DNA of 28,140 nucleotides, taken from assembly GCA_964641695.1 (NCBI GenBank), contig CAZXKG010000025.1, forward strand, positions 1-28,140. The letters are read 5' to 3'. Below are positions 1 through 7,974 of the stretch, one piece after another (the first letter of the stretch is position 1; each line of letters begins with the position of its first letter). Under the pieces are notes generated by a model. The model ran no database searches. It was given only the letters and a program-made list of their open reading frames with translations, and was not told the origin of the DNA. Position numbers and translations under genes: made by a program. The stretch is from RHKX01 sp964641695. Its GTDB lineage: Bacteria > Actinomycetota > Thermoleophilia > Solirubrobacterales > 70-9.

Positions 1-2
1 TG

Positions 3-1985
3 CTGCGCGAGCTGCTCGGCCAGGAGGAGCTGCGCGAGCTGATCGTCCCGGAGGCGCTGGCCGACGTCGAGGACTCGCTCCAGCACCGCCGCGAGGAGGC
101 GCAAGTCAACGACCGTGACCAGCTCCAGGTGATCTTCCGCCGCCTCGGCGACCTCAGCGCCGAGGAGGTGGCCGAGCGCGTGGCCGAGGGCTACTCGGCC
201 GAGTCGATGCTGAGCAAGCTCGAAGCGGAGCGACGCGTGGTCAAGGTCCGGATCGCCGGCGAGCAGCGCTGGATCGCGGCCGAGGACGGCGGCCTCTACC
301 GCGACGCCCTCGGTGTCCCCGTCCCCGGCGGCCTCCCCGACTCGTTCCTCGAGGCCGTCGACGACCCGATGATGGTCCTGCTCCGCCGTTACGCCCGGAC
401 CCACGTCCCGTTCCCGACCGCGCAGGTGAAGGAGCGCTTCGGCGTCGATCCGACGGCGGCGCTCAAGGGCCTGGAGGCCAAGGGCGAGCTCGTCCGCGGC
501 GAGCTCCTCCCCGGCGGCACCGAGCGCGAGTGGTGCGACCCCGATGTCCTCCGCCGCCTCCGCCGCGCCTCCCTCGCCGCGCTCCGCAAGGAGGTCGAGG
601 CATCGGATCCCTCCGACCTCGCCCGGTTCCTCGTCTCCTGGCAGAACGTCGATGCCTTCCGGCCCGCGGGCGCCGGTCCGGATCGACTGCGAGAGATCCT
701 CGTGCCCCTGCAGGGCGTCGCCCTCACCCTCGAGACCTGGGAGAACGACGTCCTTCCCCGGCGCCTCGGCGCCTACTCGCCGACCTGGCTCGACCAGCTC
801 TCGACCGGGGGCGAGATCGTCTGGATCGGGGCGGGACCGGTCGGCCGCACCGGCCGCGTCGCCTTCTACTTCCGCGAGGACGTGCGGATCGCGGCACCGC
901 CGCCGGCGAACGCCAAGCTGGAGAAGCCGAGCGAGGAGATCCACGACGCGATCCGCAACCTGCTCACTCAGCGGCCCTGCTTCTGGCTCGACATCGTTGC
1001 CGAGCTGGGCGGCGGTCCAGCCGGCGCGCCCACCTCGCCGTCCGCCACCGACGGCGTCGACGGCAAACCCGAGGTCGGCACGGGCGGGCGCAGCGCCGAC
1101 GACCCTGACTACTCCGCGCCCCGCCGCTGGTCCAACGAGGAGCTCCACGCCGCACTCTGGGATCTGGCCTGGGCCGGTGAGGTGACCAACGACGCCGTCG
1201 CTCCGCTGCGCTCGCCGAGGCTGAAGCCGGGTGGGGGGGAGGCGTCATCGCCGCGCCGCAGCGCGCGTCGCTTCTCGACCCGCCGCGGCGCCGCCGCTCA
1301 GGCGGTCGCTGGTCGCTGGTCGCTGACCGAGCCGCTCTTCCGTGACGCCCCGCCGAGCGGCCCGCGGATGCGGGCCCAGGCCGAGCTGATGCTCGAGCGC
1401 TACGGGATCGTGACCAGGGAGACCGTCCTCGCCGAGGGAGTTCCCGGCGGCTTCTCCACCCTCTACGGGGAGCTCTCCAACCTCGAGATGCTCGGCACCG
1501 CTCGCCGCGGGTACTTCGTCGAGGGTCTCGGCGGCGCCCAGTTCGCGCTCTCGGGCGCGGTCGAACGGCTGCGCTCGCTGCCGACCGTCGACGAGGAGCT
1601 CGTCGTGCTCGCCGCGACCGATCCGGCGCAGCCTTACGGCTCGAGCCTGTCTTGGCCGCGCCCACCGGAAACCGACGGCGCCGACTCACGCTCCGGCGTA
1701 CGCCGCCCGAGCCGGGTAGCCGGCGCGTACGTTCTGCTCCGCAACGGGATCCCGACCATCTACATCGAGCGCGGGGGTAAGGGTCTGCTCCGGTTGCCGT
1801 CGCTGACCGACGAGCAGTTCCCGCGAGCGCTCGATGCGATCGTCGCTGCGGTGCGTGAGCGCCGACTCCCTCGCCTGGCGATCGAGCGCATCGACGGCGA
1901 GCCCGTGATCGGCAGCCCGATCGAGCAGCTGATGGCCGCGCACGGCTTCGAGCGTCAGCCGCGTCGCCTGGTCGCCGCGCCCTGA
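3..1985 (+). CDS. lhr: Lhr-type large ATP-dependent helicase, C-terminal part (5' end outside window)
   Basis: The reading frame is open from base 3 and continues in the same frame into the GTG at 129, so that GTG is internal and the gene begins before the window. About 660 residues are visible. They contain no helicase motor motifs but match the post-motor part of bacterial Lhr proteins: a winged-helix-like segment, the LRRLRRASLAALRKEVE stretch, then DLARFLVSWQNVD and a beta-rich domain including LVPLQGVALTLETWENDVLPRR. Lhr proteins are superfamily 2 DNA helicases linked to DNA repair. A Gly/Pro/Ser/Arg-rich insert around residues 345-440 of the visible part looks like a flexible linker. 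The gene stands apart from the catabolic genes downstream and is followed by a hairpin at 2045-2074. Confidence is good for the family; the catalytic half is not visible. Confidence 0.85.
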   Translation: MRELLGQEELRELIVPEALADVEDSLQHRREEAQVNDRDQLQVIFRRLGDLSAEEVAERVAEGYSAESMLSKLEAERRVVKVRIAGEQRWIAAEDGGLYRDALGVPVPGGLPDSFLEAVDDPMMVLLRRYARTHVPFPTAQVKERFGVDPTAALKGLEAKGELVRGELLPGGTEREWCDPDVLRRLRRASLAALRKEVEASDPSDLARFLVSWQNVDAFRPAGAGPDRLREILVPLQGVALTLETWENDVLPRRLGAYSPTWLDQLSTGGEIVWIGAGPVGRTGRVAFYFREDVRIAAPPPANAKLEKPSEEIHDAIRNLLTQRPCFWLDIVAELGGGPAGAPTSPSATDGVDGKPEVGTGGRSADDPDYSAPRRWSNEELHAALWDLAWAGEVTNDAVAPLRSPRLKPGGGEASSPRRSARRFSTRRGAAAQAVAGRWSLTEPLFRDAPPSGPRMRAQAELMLERYGIVTRETVLAEGVPGGFSTLYGELSNLEMLGTARRGYFVEGLGGAQFALSGAVERLRSLPTVDEELVVLAATDPAQPYGSSLSWPRPPETDGADSRSGVRRPSRVAGAYVLLRNGIPTIYIERGGKGLLRLPSLTDEQFPRALDAIVAAVRERRLPRLAIERIDGEPVIGSPIEQLMAAHGFERQPRRLVAAP

Positions 1986-2044
1986 GTCCTGCCGCCCGAA
2001 CCGATGTGCCGGAATCTCACTCGACAGGTGGGGCGTAGACGAGG

Positions 2045-2074
2045 GCGAAGCACCGGCGCGCCGGTGCGTTTCGC
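2045..2074 (+). terminator. Strong hairpin after lhr, probable terminator
   Basis: GCACCGGCGCGCCGGTGC at 2050-2067 is an 18-base perfect palindrome. It is extended by GCGAA (2045-2049) pairing with TTCGC (2070-2074) across a two-base bulge. It lies 60 bases after the lhr stop and well before the next promoter. No clean T-run follows (only short T stretches), so it may be a non-canonical terminator. Confidence 0.55.
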
Positions 2075-2122
2075 ATCGTTGGCGAACCAGCGAGAGATCT
2101 TCGCTTGTCTTGATAAACGGGC

Positions 2123-2143
2123 AGCATGTCTACATGCTAAGAT
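2123..2143 (+). promoter_or_regulatory. Promoter with extended -10 and overlapping palindrome, upstream of the SDR/E1-E2 operon
   Basis: TGCTAAGAT at 2135-2143 reads as an extended -10 (TGn-TAAGAT, hexamer 2138-2143). A perfect inverted repeat AGCATGT-CT-ACATGCT (2123-2138) overlaps the upstream side of the -10, which suits an operator. TTGATA at 2110-2115 is a possible -35, but its 22-base spacing is too long for a standard promoter. Transcription would start near 2150 and give a leader of about 60 nt. The core GTCTnnnTGCTAAGAT (2128-2143) recurs before the Pot transporter genes at 17127-17142. Confidence 0.55.
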
Positions 2144-2148
2144 TAAAG

Positions 2149-2164
2149 CCCTTCTCGGGAAGGG
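2149..2164 (+). other. Small hairpin at the start of the operon leader
   Basis: CCCTTC (2149-2154) and GAAGGG (2159-2164) form a perfect 6-bp stem closed by a TCGG loop. If transcription starts near 2150, this hairpin is at the extreme 5' end of the mRNA, where such structures often stabilise transcripts. Confidence 0.4.
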
Positions 2165-2208
2165 TAACGGAGATTCAGAACGAGAATCGCACTGTGCAGG
2201 AGCCATAG

Positions 2209-2997
2209 ATGATAGATCGCCCGGACAAGTCAGCAATCGTGACCGGCGGGTCGAGCGGGATTGGATACGCCTGTGCGGCCTGGCTGCTGGAGAACGGCTA
2301 CGACGTCCTGATCTGCGCGCGAGGCACGGAACGGCTCGAGGCTGCGGCGGCGAAGCTGCGCGAGGAGCTCCCCGACCGGCGCCTCGTCGCCCAGCCCGCC
2401 GACCTCGCCCAAGCCGAGCAGGCGGCGGTGGTCGTGGACCGTGCCGTCGAGGAGTTCGGACGACTCGACGCCCTCGTCAACGCACACGGGATCTTCGGCG
2501 ATCCGGAGGCGATCGAGACGCTCTCCCCGGAGAGCTGGCGGGAAGTCCTCGACGCGAACTTGATGGGCCCGATCTACATGACGACGAAGGCCATCCCCCA
2601 GCTCAAGGAGACCCGCGGCGCGGTCGTCAACATCGCCTCGATCAACGCGATCCAGGCGGAGCAGCTCGCCGCCCCATACGGCGTCTCGAAGGCGGGCTTG
2701 GTGGGCTTCAGCAAGTACGCGGCCGGCGAGCTCGCCGCGGACGGGGTGCGCGTGAACGCGGTGCTCCCCGGCTGGGTCATGACGGCGATGGCGAAGCCGT
2801 TCTTCGAGGAGGCGGGCGTGTCCGGCAAACCGCTCGAGACGAACATGATGCGACGCATAGCCGAGCCGAGCGAGATCGCCTCGGTGGTCGGCTTCCTGCT
2901 CTCCGACGCGGCCTCGTTCGTGACCGGGGAGGCGATGGTCGCCGACGGCGGGCACTGGGTCCAGCTCGCGCCGCTGCGGGCGCTCGAGGAAGGCTGA
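2209..2997 (+). CDS. SDR-family NAD(P)-dependent oxidoreductase
   Basis: A 262-residue classical short-chain dehydrogenase. The cofactor motif TGGSSGIG lies at residues 12-19, NAHG near 91, the catalytic Asn at 117, Ser at 144, and the YGVSK motif gives Tyr157 and Lys161. The C-terminal part has the usual PGWVMTAM and VTGEAMVADGG segments. An Arg just after the second beta strand (CARGTERL) hints at NADP(H) preference, which is inference. The ATG has a GCAGGAG ribosome site six bases upstream. It is the first gene of the operon, and its TGA overlaps the ATG of the VOC gene by one base. It probably oxidises or reduces a hydroxy/keto intermediate handled by the E1/E2 complex downstream. The substrate is unknown. 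Confidence 0.9.
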   Translation: MIDRPDKSAIVTGGSSGIGYACAAWLLENGYDVLICARGTERLEAAAAKLREELPDRRLVAQPADLAQAEQAAVVVDRAVEEFGRLDALVNAHGIFGDPEAIETLSPESWREVLDANLMGPIYMTTKAIPQLKETRGAVVNIASINAIQAEQLAAPYGVSKAGLVGFSKYAAGELAADGVRVNAVLPGWVMTAMAKPFFEEAGVSGKPLETNMMRRIAEPSEIASVVGFLLSDAASFVTGEAMVADGGHWVQLAPLRALEEG

Positions 2998-3494
2998 TGG
3001 ACGTCGGCCGCCTGAGCAGGCTCGGCCTCGGCGTCGATCAGATCGGCATCGTCGTGCCCGACCTCGATCGCGCCGTTCCTGACTACGGCGAGAGCTTCGG
3101 GATCTCGACCTGGCAGTCGTGGACCTACGACCGCGAGACGATGAGCGCTTCGACCTTCCGCGGCGATCCCGGCCGGTTCGCGATGAAGCTGGCGCTGGGC
3201 GGCGTCGGTCCGCAGATCGAGCTGATCGAGTCGCTCAGCGGGCCGAGCCTCTACACCGAGCACATCGACCGGCACGGCTTCGGCATCCACCACGTGGGAT
3301 GCCGGGTGGCCGATCTTGCCCGGGTTCTCGAGGAGATCGACTACCCGGTCCTGCAGAGCGGCGCCGGCCACGGCCGCGACGGCACCGGCGGCTTCGCCTA
3401 CCTGGACACCGAGGACGAGTTCCAGATCATCGTCGAGCTGATCGAGGCGCCGCGCGAGCGGAGGGATCCCGAGCGTGAATGGAGCCTGGTCTGA
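2997..3494 (+). CDS. VOC (glyoxalase/bleomycin-resistance fold) family protein
   Basis: 165 residues with two beta-alpha-beta-beta-beta halves typical of vicinal-oxygen-chelate proteins such as methylmalonyl-CoA epimerase, glyoxalase I and ring-cleavage dioxygenases. The first half starts at DQIGIVVPDLDRAV (about residue 14) and the second at GIHHVGCRVADL (about 97). Near the end, FQIIVELIE carries the usual Glu ligand. The position normally held by the first metal-binding His (H-hydrophobic-x-I) is Gln here, while the second-half His is kept, so metal binding may be altered. The start is fixed by the TGATG junction with the upstream SDR, and the same arrangement joins it to the next gene. 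A small-molecule isomerase or lyase accessory to the pathway is plausible, but the substrate is unknown. Confidence 0.82.
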   Translation: MDVGRLSRLGLGVDQIGIVVPDLDRAVPDYGESFGISTWQSWTYDRETMSASTFRGDPGRFAMKLALGGVGPQIELIESLSGPSLYTEHIDRHGFGIHHVGCRVADLARVLEEIDYPVLQSGAGHGRDGTGGFAYLDTEDEFQIIVELIEAPRERRDPEREWSLV

Positions 3495-4504
3495 TGGCCG
3501 CCCGCACGAGTAGTCGGTCCACCCTCGAGCCGACCGACGAAACCGACGAGCTGCCCTGGGGCGAGAAGCCCGACGAGGAGAGCTTCCTCGGCGCGTACCG
3601 GACGATGCTCTTGATCCGCAAGCTCGAGCTGGCGACCCAGCGTGCCTTCGAGAAGGGCCAGGTGCATGGCACGACGCACCTGTGCATCGGCCAGGAGGCG
3701 GTCCCGGTGGGGGTCTGCGCGGCGCTCGAGCCGACCGATCAGGTCGTCGGCACCTACCGCGGCCACGGGCTGGCGCTCGCCAAGGGGACCGATCCCGCGG
3801 CGCTCTTCGCCGAGATGATGGGGCGCGTCGGCGGCACCTGCGGCGGTCGATCGGGGTCGATGAACATCATCGACCGTTCGGTCGGCCTGATGGGTTGCTA
3901 TGGGATCGTCGGAGGCAGCATCGGGGCCGTGATCGGGCTCGGCCTCGCCGCGCGAACGGCCGACCGGGTCGCCGTCGCCCACTTCGGCGACGGCGCGGTC
4001 AACCAGGCGTACTTCGCCGAGTGCCTCAACTTCGCGGCTGTCTACGACCTGCCGGTGGTCTTCGTCTGCGAGAACAACCGCTACGGGGAGTTCACCCCGA
4101 TGGAGGCCGTGACCGCCGGCGGCGATCTCGCCAGGCGCGCCGCCGTCTTCGAGATCGAGACGGCCCAGGTCGACGGCAACGACGTCCGCGCCGTCCGCGC
4201 TGCCGCGGAGGTCGCCGTGCAGCGCGCCCGCGCCGGGGCCGGACCGAGCTTCCTCGAATGTGCGACCTACCGTCACCTCGGGCACTCGCGCTCCGACCCG
4301 GGCACCTACCGCCCCGAGGAGGAGGTCAAGGCCTGGAAGGAGCGCGACCCGCTCGACTACGCGCGCCGGCACATGACGGCGATGTTCGGGCTCGACGAGG
4401 AGGCGATCGCGAAGATCGACGCCGGGGTCGACGCAGAGGTGCAGAGCGCCCTGGAAGCGGCCCTCGCGCAGCCCTACCCCGAGTCCCCGGAGGAGTGGTC
4501 GTGA
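3494..4504 (+). CDS. Thiamine-diphosphate-dependent dehydrogenase E1 component, alpha subunit (PDH/acetoin type)
   Basis: 336 residues from the ATG at 3494. It carries the E1-alpha signatures HGTTHLCIGQEAVPVG (about residues 58-73), TYRGHG (87-92) and the thiamine-diphosphate motif GDGAVNQ (165-171) ending in ENN (193-195), followed by a phosphorylation-loop-like YRHLGHSRSDPGTYR segment. With the beta subunit next door it would decarboxylate a 2-oxo acid, or cleave acetoin, and pass the acyl group to lipoyl-E2. I prefer ATG 3494 because it forms a TGATG junction with the VOC stop and has GGAG at 3481-3484. An in-frame ATG at 3479 would add five residues and a 16-base overlap. The length fits acetoin-dehydrogenase AcoA or short PDH E1-alpha better than branched-chain E1-alpha. 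The substrate is unresolved. Confidence 0.9.
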   Translation: MAARTSSRSTLEPTDETDELPWGEKPDEESFLGAYRTMLLIRKLELATQRAFEKGQVHGTTHLCIGQEAVPVGVCAALEPTDQVVGTYRGHGLALAKGTDPAALFAEMMGRVGGTCGGRSGSMNIIDRSVGLMGCYGIVGGSIGAVIGLGLAARTADRVAVAHFGDGAVNQAYFAECLNFAAVYDLPVVFVCENNRYGEFTPMEAVTAGGDLARRAAVFEIETAQVDGNDVRAVRAAAEVAVQRARAGAGPSFLECATYRHLGHSRSDPGTYRPEEEVKAWKERDPLDYARRHMTAMFGLDEEAIAKIDAGVDAEVQSALEAALAQPYPESPEEWS

Positions 4505-5481
4505 TCGAGTTCCGGAGCGCGATCGGCAGGGCCCTCGAGGACGAGCTCGCCGCCGACGAGCAGGTCATCTTCTTCGGCGAGGACGTGGCGCTTCCCGGCG
4601 GCGTCTTCAAGGCGACGCCGGGGCTCGACAAGTTCGGGCCGCAGCGCGTCTTCGACACGCCGATCAGCGAGCTCGCCCTGGCGGGCGCCGCCTACGGAGC
4701 CGCGATCGCCGGGCTGCGGCCCGTGATCGAGATCATGTTCGGCGACTTCATGGCCCTGCCCATGGACAGCCTGGTCAACCAGGCGGCCAAGTACCGGTAC
4801 CTCTCCAACGACGATGGCCGCTGCCCGCTCGTCGTCCGCGGCACGGTCGGCGCGGGTGGACGCTTCGGGGCGATCCACTCGCAGATCTACGGACCGTGGT
4901 TCCAGTCGGTCCCGGGGCTCAAGATCGTCTGCCCGTCCACCCCGCAGGACGCCTACTCGCTGCTCCGCGCCTCGATCCGCGACGACGATCCGACGCTCTT
5001 CATGGAGCACAAGATCCTCTACCCGCTCAAGGAGGAGGTCGACTTCGAGGCTGCGCCGGCGAAGATCGGCAAGGCCCGGGTGGTTCGCGAGGGGACCGAC
5101 ATCACGGTGCTCGCGACGATGCAGAACGTCGCCCAGGCGGTCGCCGCGGCCGAGGTGCTGGCGGGGGAGGGGATCGACGTCGAGGTGGTCGACCTGCGCA
5201 GCCTGCGGCCGCTCGACACCGAGCTGATCATCCAGTCGGTGACGAAGACGAACCGCCTGCTCGCAGTCGAGGAGGGTGTGCTGGTCGGCGGCTGGGCCGC
5301 GAACGCGGTCGGGATCGTGGCCAGCGAGATCCTCGACGAGCTCGACGCGGTCTCCGTCTTGGCCTGCCCGGACTCGCCGATCCCGTTCAGCCCCCCGCTC
5401 GAGAAGGCGTACCTCCCGAACGCGGAGAAGATCGCCGGGCGGATCCGCATGCAGCTCGGCATGGCCGCGGTCGGCTCGTGA
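4501..5481 (+). CDS. Thiamine-diphosphate-dependent dehydrogenase E1 component, beta subunit
   Basis: 326 residues, transketolase-like pyrimidine-binding domain followed by the transketolase C-terminal domain. Visible signatures are FFGEDVALPGGVFKATPGL, the RVFDTPISELALAGAAYGAA segment with its conserved Glu, GAGGRFGAIHSQ, and EVVDLRSLRPLD in the C-terminal domain. It pairs with the alpha subunit to form the alpha2-beta2 E1 of a 2-oxoacid/acetoin dehydrogenase complex. The start is GTG at 4501, overlapping the alpha stop as GTGA. GGAGGAG lies just upstream at 4489-4495, with correct spacing for 4501 and not for the in-frame GTG at 4495. Translation of the two E1 subunits is therefore probably coupled, as expected for equal stoichiometry. 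Confidence 0.92.
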   Translation: MIEFRSAIGRALEDELAADEQVIFFGEDVALPGGVFKATPGLDKFGPQRVFDTPISELALAGAAYGAAIAGLRPVIEIMFGDFMALPMDSLVNQAAKYRYLSNDDGRCPLVVRGTVGAGGRFGAIHSQIYGPWFQSVPGLKIVCPSTPQDAYSLLRASIRDDDPTLFMEHKILYPLKEEVDFEAAPAKIGKARVVREGTDITVLATMQNVAQAVAAAEVLAGEGIDVEVVDLRSLRPLDTELIIQSVTKTNRLLAVEEGVLVGGWAANAVGIVASEILDELDAVSVLACPDSPIPFSPPLEKAYLPNAEKIAGRIRMQLGMAAVGS

Positions 5482-6719
5482 CCGTCGAGCTCCCGATGCC
5501 GCGTCTCAGCGACGCGATGACCGAGGGGCTGATCGTGCGCTGGATCAAAGCCCCTGGCGACGAGCTGGCGGAGGGCGAGGAGCTGGTCGAGATCGAGACC
5601 GACAAGGCGACGATGGTCTACGAGTCCGATCGGGCCGGGATCCTCATCGAGATCGTCGTCGCCGAGGGCGAGACGGTCGCGGTCGGCGCGGCGATCGCGC
5701 GGATCGGCGACGACTCGGCCGAGGTCGTCGCCGATGTCCCGAGCGGCTCCGGCGGCGCGGACGATCCCCCCTCCTCCCCGGCCGTGCGGACGGCGCCACC
5801 CGCGCCGGCCGCCGTGGCCGTCCCCTCCGATCGCGTCAAGGCCAGTCCGCTGGCGCGGCGGATCGCGGCGGAAGCCGGAATCGACCTCATAACCGTGCAA
5901 GGCAGCGGTCCCGGGGGGCGGATCTCCAAGCAGGACGTCGAGGCGCTGCTCGCTGACGGCAACGCGCCGGCGCCCACACCTGCCCCGGCCACGCCTCAGG
6001 CCGTGCCGGCACCCTCGCGCGAGGCCCCCGAGGTCCACAGCCTGAGCAGGCTGCAGGCGCTGGTCGCGAAGCGGGTCAGCGAGGCGAAGGCGGTCGCGCC
6101 CCACTTCTACCTCGAGACGACGATCGACATGACCGAGACGAGCGCAGCTCTGGCGCGGCTCAAGCAGCGGAGCGACCCGACCGAGGGACGGCCTCCCTCG
6201 GTCAACGACGCGGTCGTCAAGGCCTCCGCGATCGCGCTCCGAAGCCATCCGAAGGTCAACGGCGCCTACCGCGACGGGCACTGGGAGCTGTATCCGGAGG
6301 TCAACATCGGCGTCGCGGTGGCGGCCGATGAGGCGCTGCTGGTCCCCGTCCTGCGCGACGCCGACCGGCTCGGGATACGCGAGATCGCGGCCCGCTCGCG
6401 AGCGCTCGCCGAGAGCGCCCGCGACGGCACGCTCACCCCGCGCGAGCTGGACGGCGGCACGTTCACGATCTCGAACCTGGGCATGTACGGCATCGAGCGC
6501 TTCCACGCCGTCATCAACGGCGGGCAGGCGGCGATCCTCGCGGTCGGGGCCGTGACCCCGTCGGTGGTTCCCACGGCGGACGAATCGACGGTCGAGGTTC
6601 GGCGGCTGATGAGTGCCGCCCTCTCCTGCGACCACCGCATCCTCTCGGGGGCGGAGGGTGCGGAGTTCCTGCAGACCCTACGCCGGGTGCTCGAGGAGCC
6701 CCTGCGCCTTTCCGAGTGA
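5478..6719 (+). CDS. Lipoyl-dependent E2 acyltransferase (dihydrolipoamide acetyltransferase family)
   Basis: 413 residues in the standard E2 order. An N-terminal lipoyl domain carries the lipoylation site IETDKATM (Lys43). A Pro/Ala-rich linker follows, then a peripheral-subunit-binding domain (KASPLARRIAAEAG to SKQDVEALL, about 121-158), a second Pro/Ala linker, and the catalytic acyltransferase domain from about residue 186. The catalytic His is in DHRILSG (His386). The usual HxxxDG motif has Ser390 where Asp is normal, so the family's second active-site residue is changed. Start GTG 5478 overlaps the E1-beta stop as GTGA. No E3 (lipoamide dehydrogenase) gene lies in the window, so E3 would have to come from elsewhere. 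Acetyl, propionyl or another acyl group could be transferred. Confidence 0.92.
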   Translation: MTVELPMPRLSDAMTEGLIVRWIKAPGDELAEGEELVEIETDKATMVYESDRAGILIEIVVAEGETVAVGAAIARIGDDSAEVVADVPSGSGGADDPPSSPAVRTAPPAPAAVAVPSDRVKASPLARRIAAEAGIDLITVQGSGPGGRISKQDVEALLADGNAPAPTPAPATPQAVPAPSREAPEVHSLSRLQALVAKRVSEAKAVAPHFYLETTIDMTETSAALARLKQRSDPTEGRPPSVNDAVVKASAIALRSHPKVNGAYRDGHWELYPEVNIGVAVAADEALLVPVLRDADRLGIREIAARSRALAESARDGTLTPRELDGGTFTISNLGMYGIERFHAVINGGQAAILAVGAVTPSVVPTADESTVEVRRLMSAALSCDHRILSGAEGAEFLQTLRRVLEEPLRLSE

Positions 6720-6758
6720 CCACCCGAGCGCAAAGACCACAAGAGAGGTAGTTCCATC

Positions 6759-7193
6759 ATGGCCGGCCCGAAAGATCCACCCATCGCCGAGTTCGAGCTG
6801 CTGAAGACCGATCTCAGCGCGGCTGAGAAGGCCGCGGGCATCTGCGCCCTGTTCACGGATGACTGCGTCCTCGAGGACACGACCAGCTCGCACGTCGTCA
6901 GGGGAGCCGCGGAGTTCGAGGTGTTCTGCGGGGAGCTCATGGAGACGTTCCCCGACTTCCGGGTCGAGCCCGAGGAGATCTTCGAGGTCGGCACCACCTC
7001 GATCATGGTGCTGAACATCTCCGGGACCCACTCGAGCGACTTCATGGGCTACGCGGCGAGCGGCAAGCACGTGAGCTGGCGCGCCGTGGCCATCTACAGG
7101 TGTAACGAGGACTGCACGAAGGTCCGACACGAGACCTGGGCGTACGACGCCAAGGGAATCATCGACCAGATCACAGGTGAGACCAATGACTGA
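6759..7193 (+). CDS. SnoaL-like / NTF2-fold protein (ester-cyclase type)
   Basis: 144 residues with the pattern of SnoaL-like polyketide-cyclase/NTF2 proteins: a helical start with LFTDDCVLEDTTSS, then RGAAEFEVFCGELMETFPDFRVEPEEIFEVG, and a closing GKHVSWRAVAIYRCNEDCTKVRHETWAYDAKGI. Such small alpha+beta barrels bind or isomerise hydrophobic metabolites; many in catabolic operons have no assigned reaction. The ATG at 6759 has AGAGAGG at 6742-6748. The 39-base gap before it is the largest spacing between genes of this operon. It overlaps the next SDR by eight bases. The fold-level call is fairly firm; the function is unknown. Confidence 0.75.
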   Translation: MAGPKDPPIAEFELLKTDLSAAEKAAGICALFTDDCVLEDTTSSHVVRGAAEFEVFCGELMETFPDFRVEPEEIFEVGTTSIMVLNISGTHSSDFMGYAASGKHVSWRAVAIYRCNEDCTKVRHETWAYDAKGIIDQITGETND

Positions 7194-7974
7194 ACGACCA
7201 CCGACGTTCTCCCTACGGGACAAGGTCGCGGTAGTGACCGGCGCCGCTTCCGGGATCGGCGCCGCGACGGTGCGCCGGTTCGCGGCCGCCGGCGCCAAGA
7301 CCGTGCTGATCGACCGCGACGATCCATCTCAGGTGGCGTCTGAGATCGACGGCGTCCCGATCCAGGCCGACGTCTCCAGCGAGGATTCGATGAAGGACGC
7401 CTTCGCCGAGATCGCCTCCCGCTTCGAGCTCGTCGACGTGCTCGTCAACAACGCCGGCATCGCGCTCGACCCGGTGCCGATCGCGGAGACCGACGAGGAG
7501 CACTTCCGCGCCCACATGGACGTCAACGTGATCGGCGTGCTCTGGGGGCTCAAGCACGGCGGGTCGATCATGCGCGACGGCGGCGCGATCGTCAACACGG
7601 CCTCGGTCTGCGGAGTCATGGGCTTCCCCGACTACGCGTCGTACAACGCGTCGAAGTACTCGGTGGTCGGCCTGACCCAGGTCGCGGCGGTCGAGCTCGG
7701 GCCCCGGGGCATCCGCGTCAACTGCGTCTGTCCGACCTCCGTCCGCACGGCGATGCTCGAGACCTTCGGCGAGGGCATGCGCGAGGCGCGTGTGCTCTCC
7801 GCCGCGTCGACGCTGGAGTCGATCATCGACCCCGAGCACGTCGCCGCGGCGATGCAGTTCCTCGCCGCCGACGACTGCCCGGTGATCAGCGGGCAGCCGC
7901 TGATGATCGACTGCGGGATCTCGGCCGGGATCAGCAAGACGATGTGGGAACGGCTCGGTGACGAGGATGCCTAG
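7186..7974 (+). CDS. SDR-family NAD-dependent oxidoreductase
   Basis: 262 residues, classical short-chain dehydrogenase. TGAASGIG is at residues 18-25, VNNAG near 87-91, Asn114, Ser140, and YNASK gives Tyr153 and Lys157. An Asp after the second beta strand (VLIDRDD) suggests NAD(H) preference, in contrast to the Arg in the operon's first SDR. That makes two SDRs with possibly different cofactors in one operon. I chose ATG 7186, which has AGGTGAG five bases upstream. The in-frame GTG at 7177 lies inside that ribosome site. It overlaps the preceding gene by eight bases and the following surE-like gene by up to 17. It is a candidate hydroxy-intermediate or butanediol/acetoin-type dehydrogenase; the substrate is not determined. 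Confidence 0.9.
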   Translation: MTERPPTFSLRDKVAVVTGAASGIGAATVRRFAAAGAKTVLIDRDDPSQVASEIDGVPIQADVSSEDSMKDAFAEIASRFELVDVLVNNAGIALDPVPIAETDEEHFRAHMDVNVIGVLWGLKHGGSIMRDGGAIVNTASVCGVMGFPDYASYNASKYSVVGLTQVAAVELGPRGIRVNCVCPTSVRTAMLETFGEGMREARVLSAASTLESIIDPEHVAAAMQFLAADDCPVISGQPLMIDCGISAGISKTMWERLGDEDA

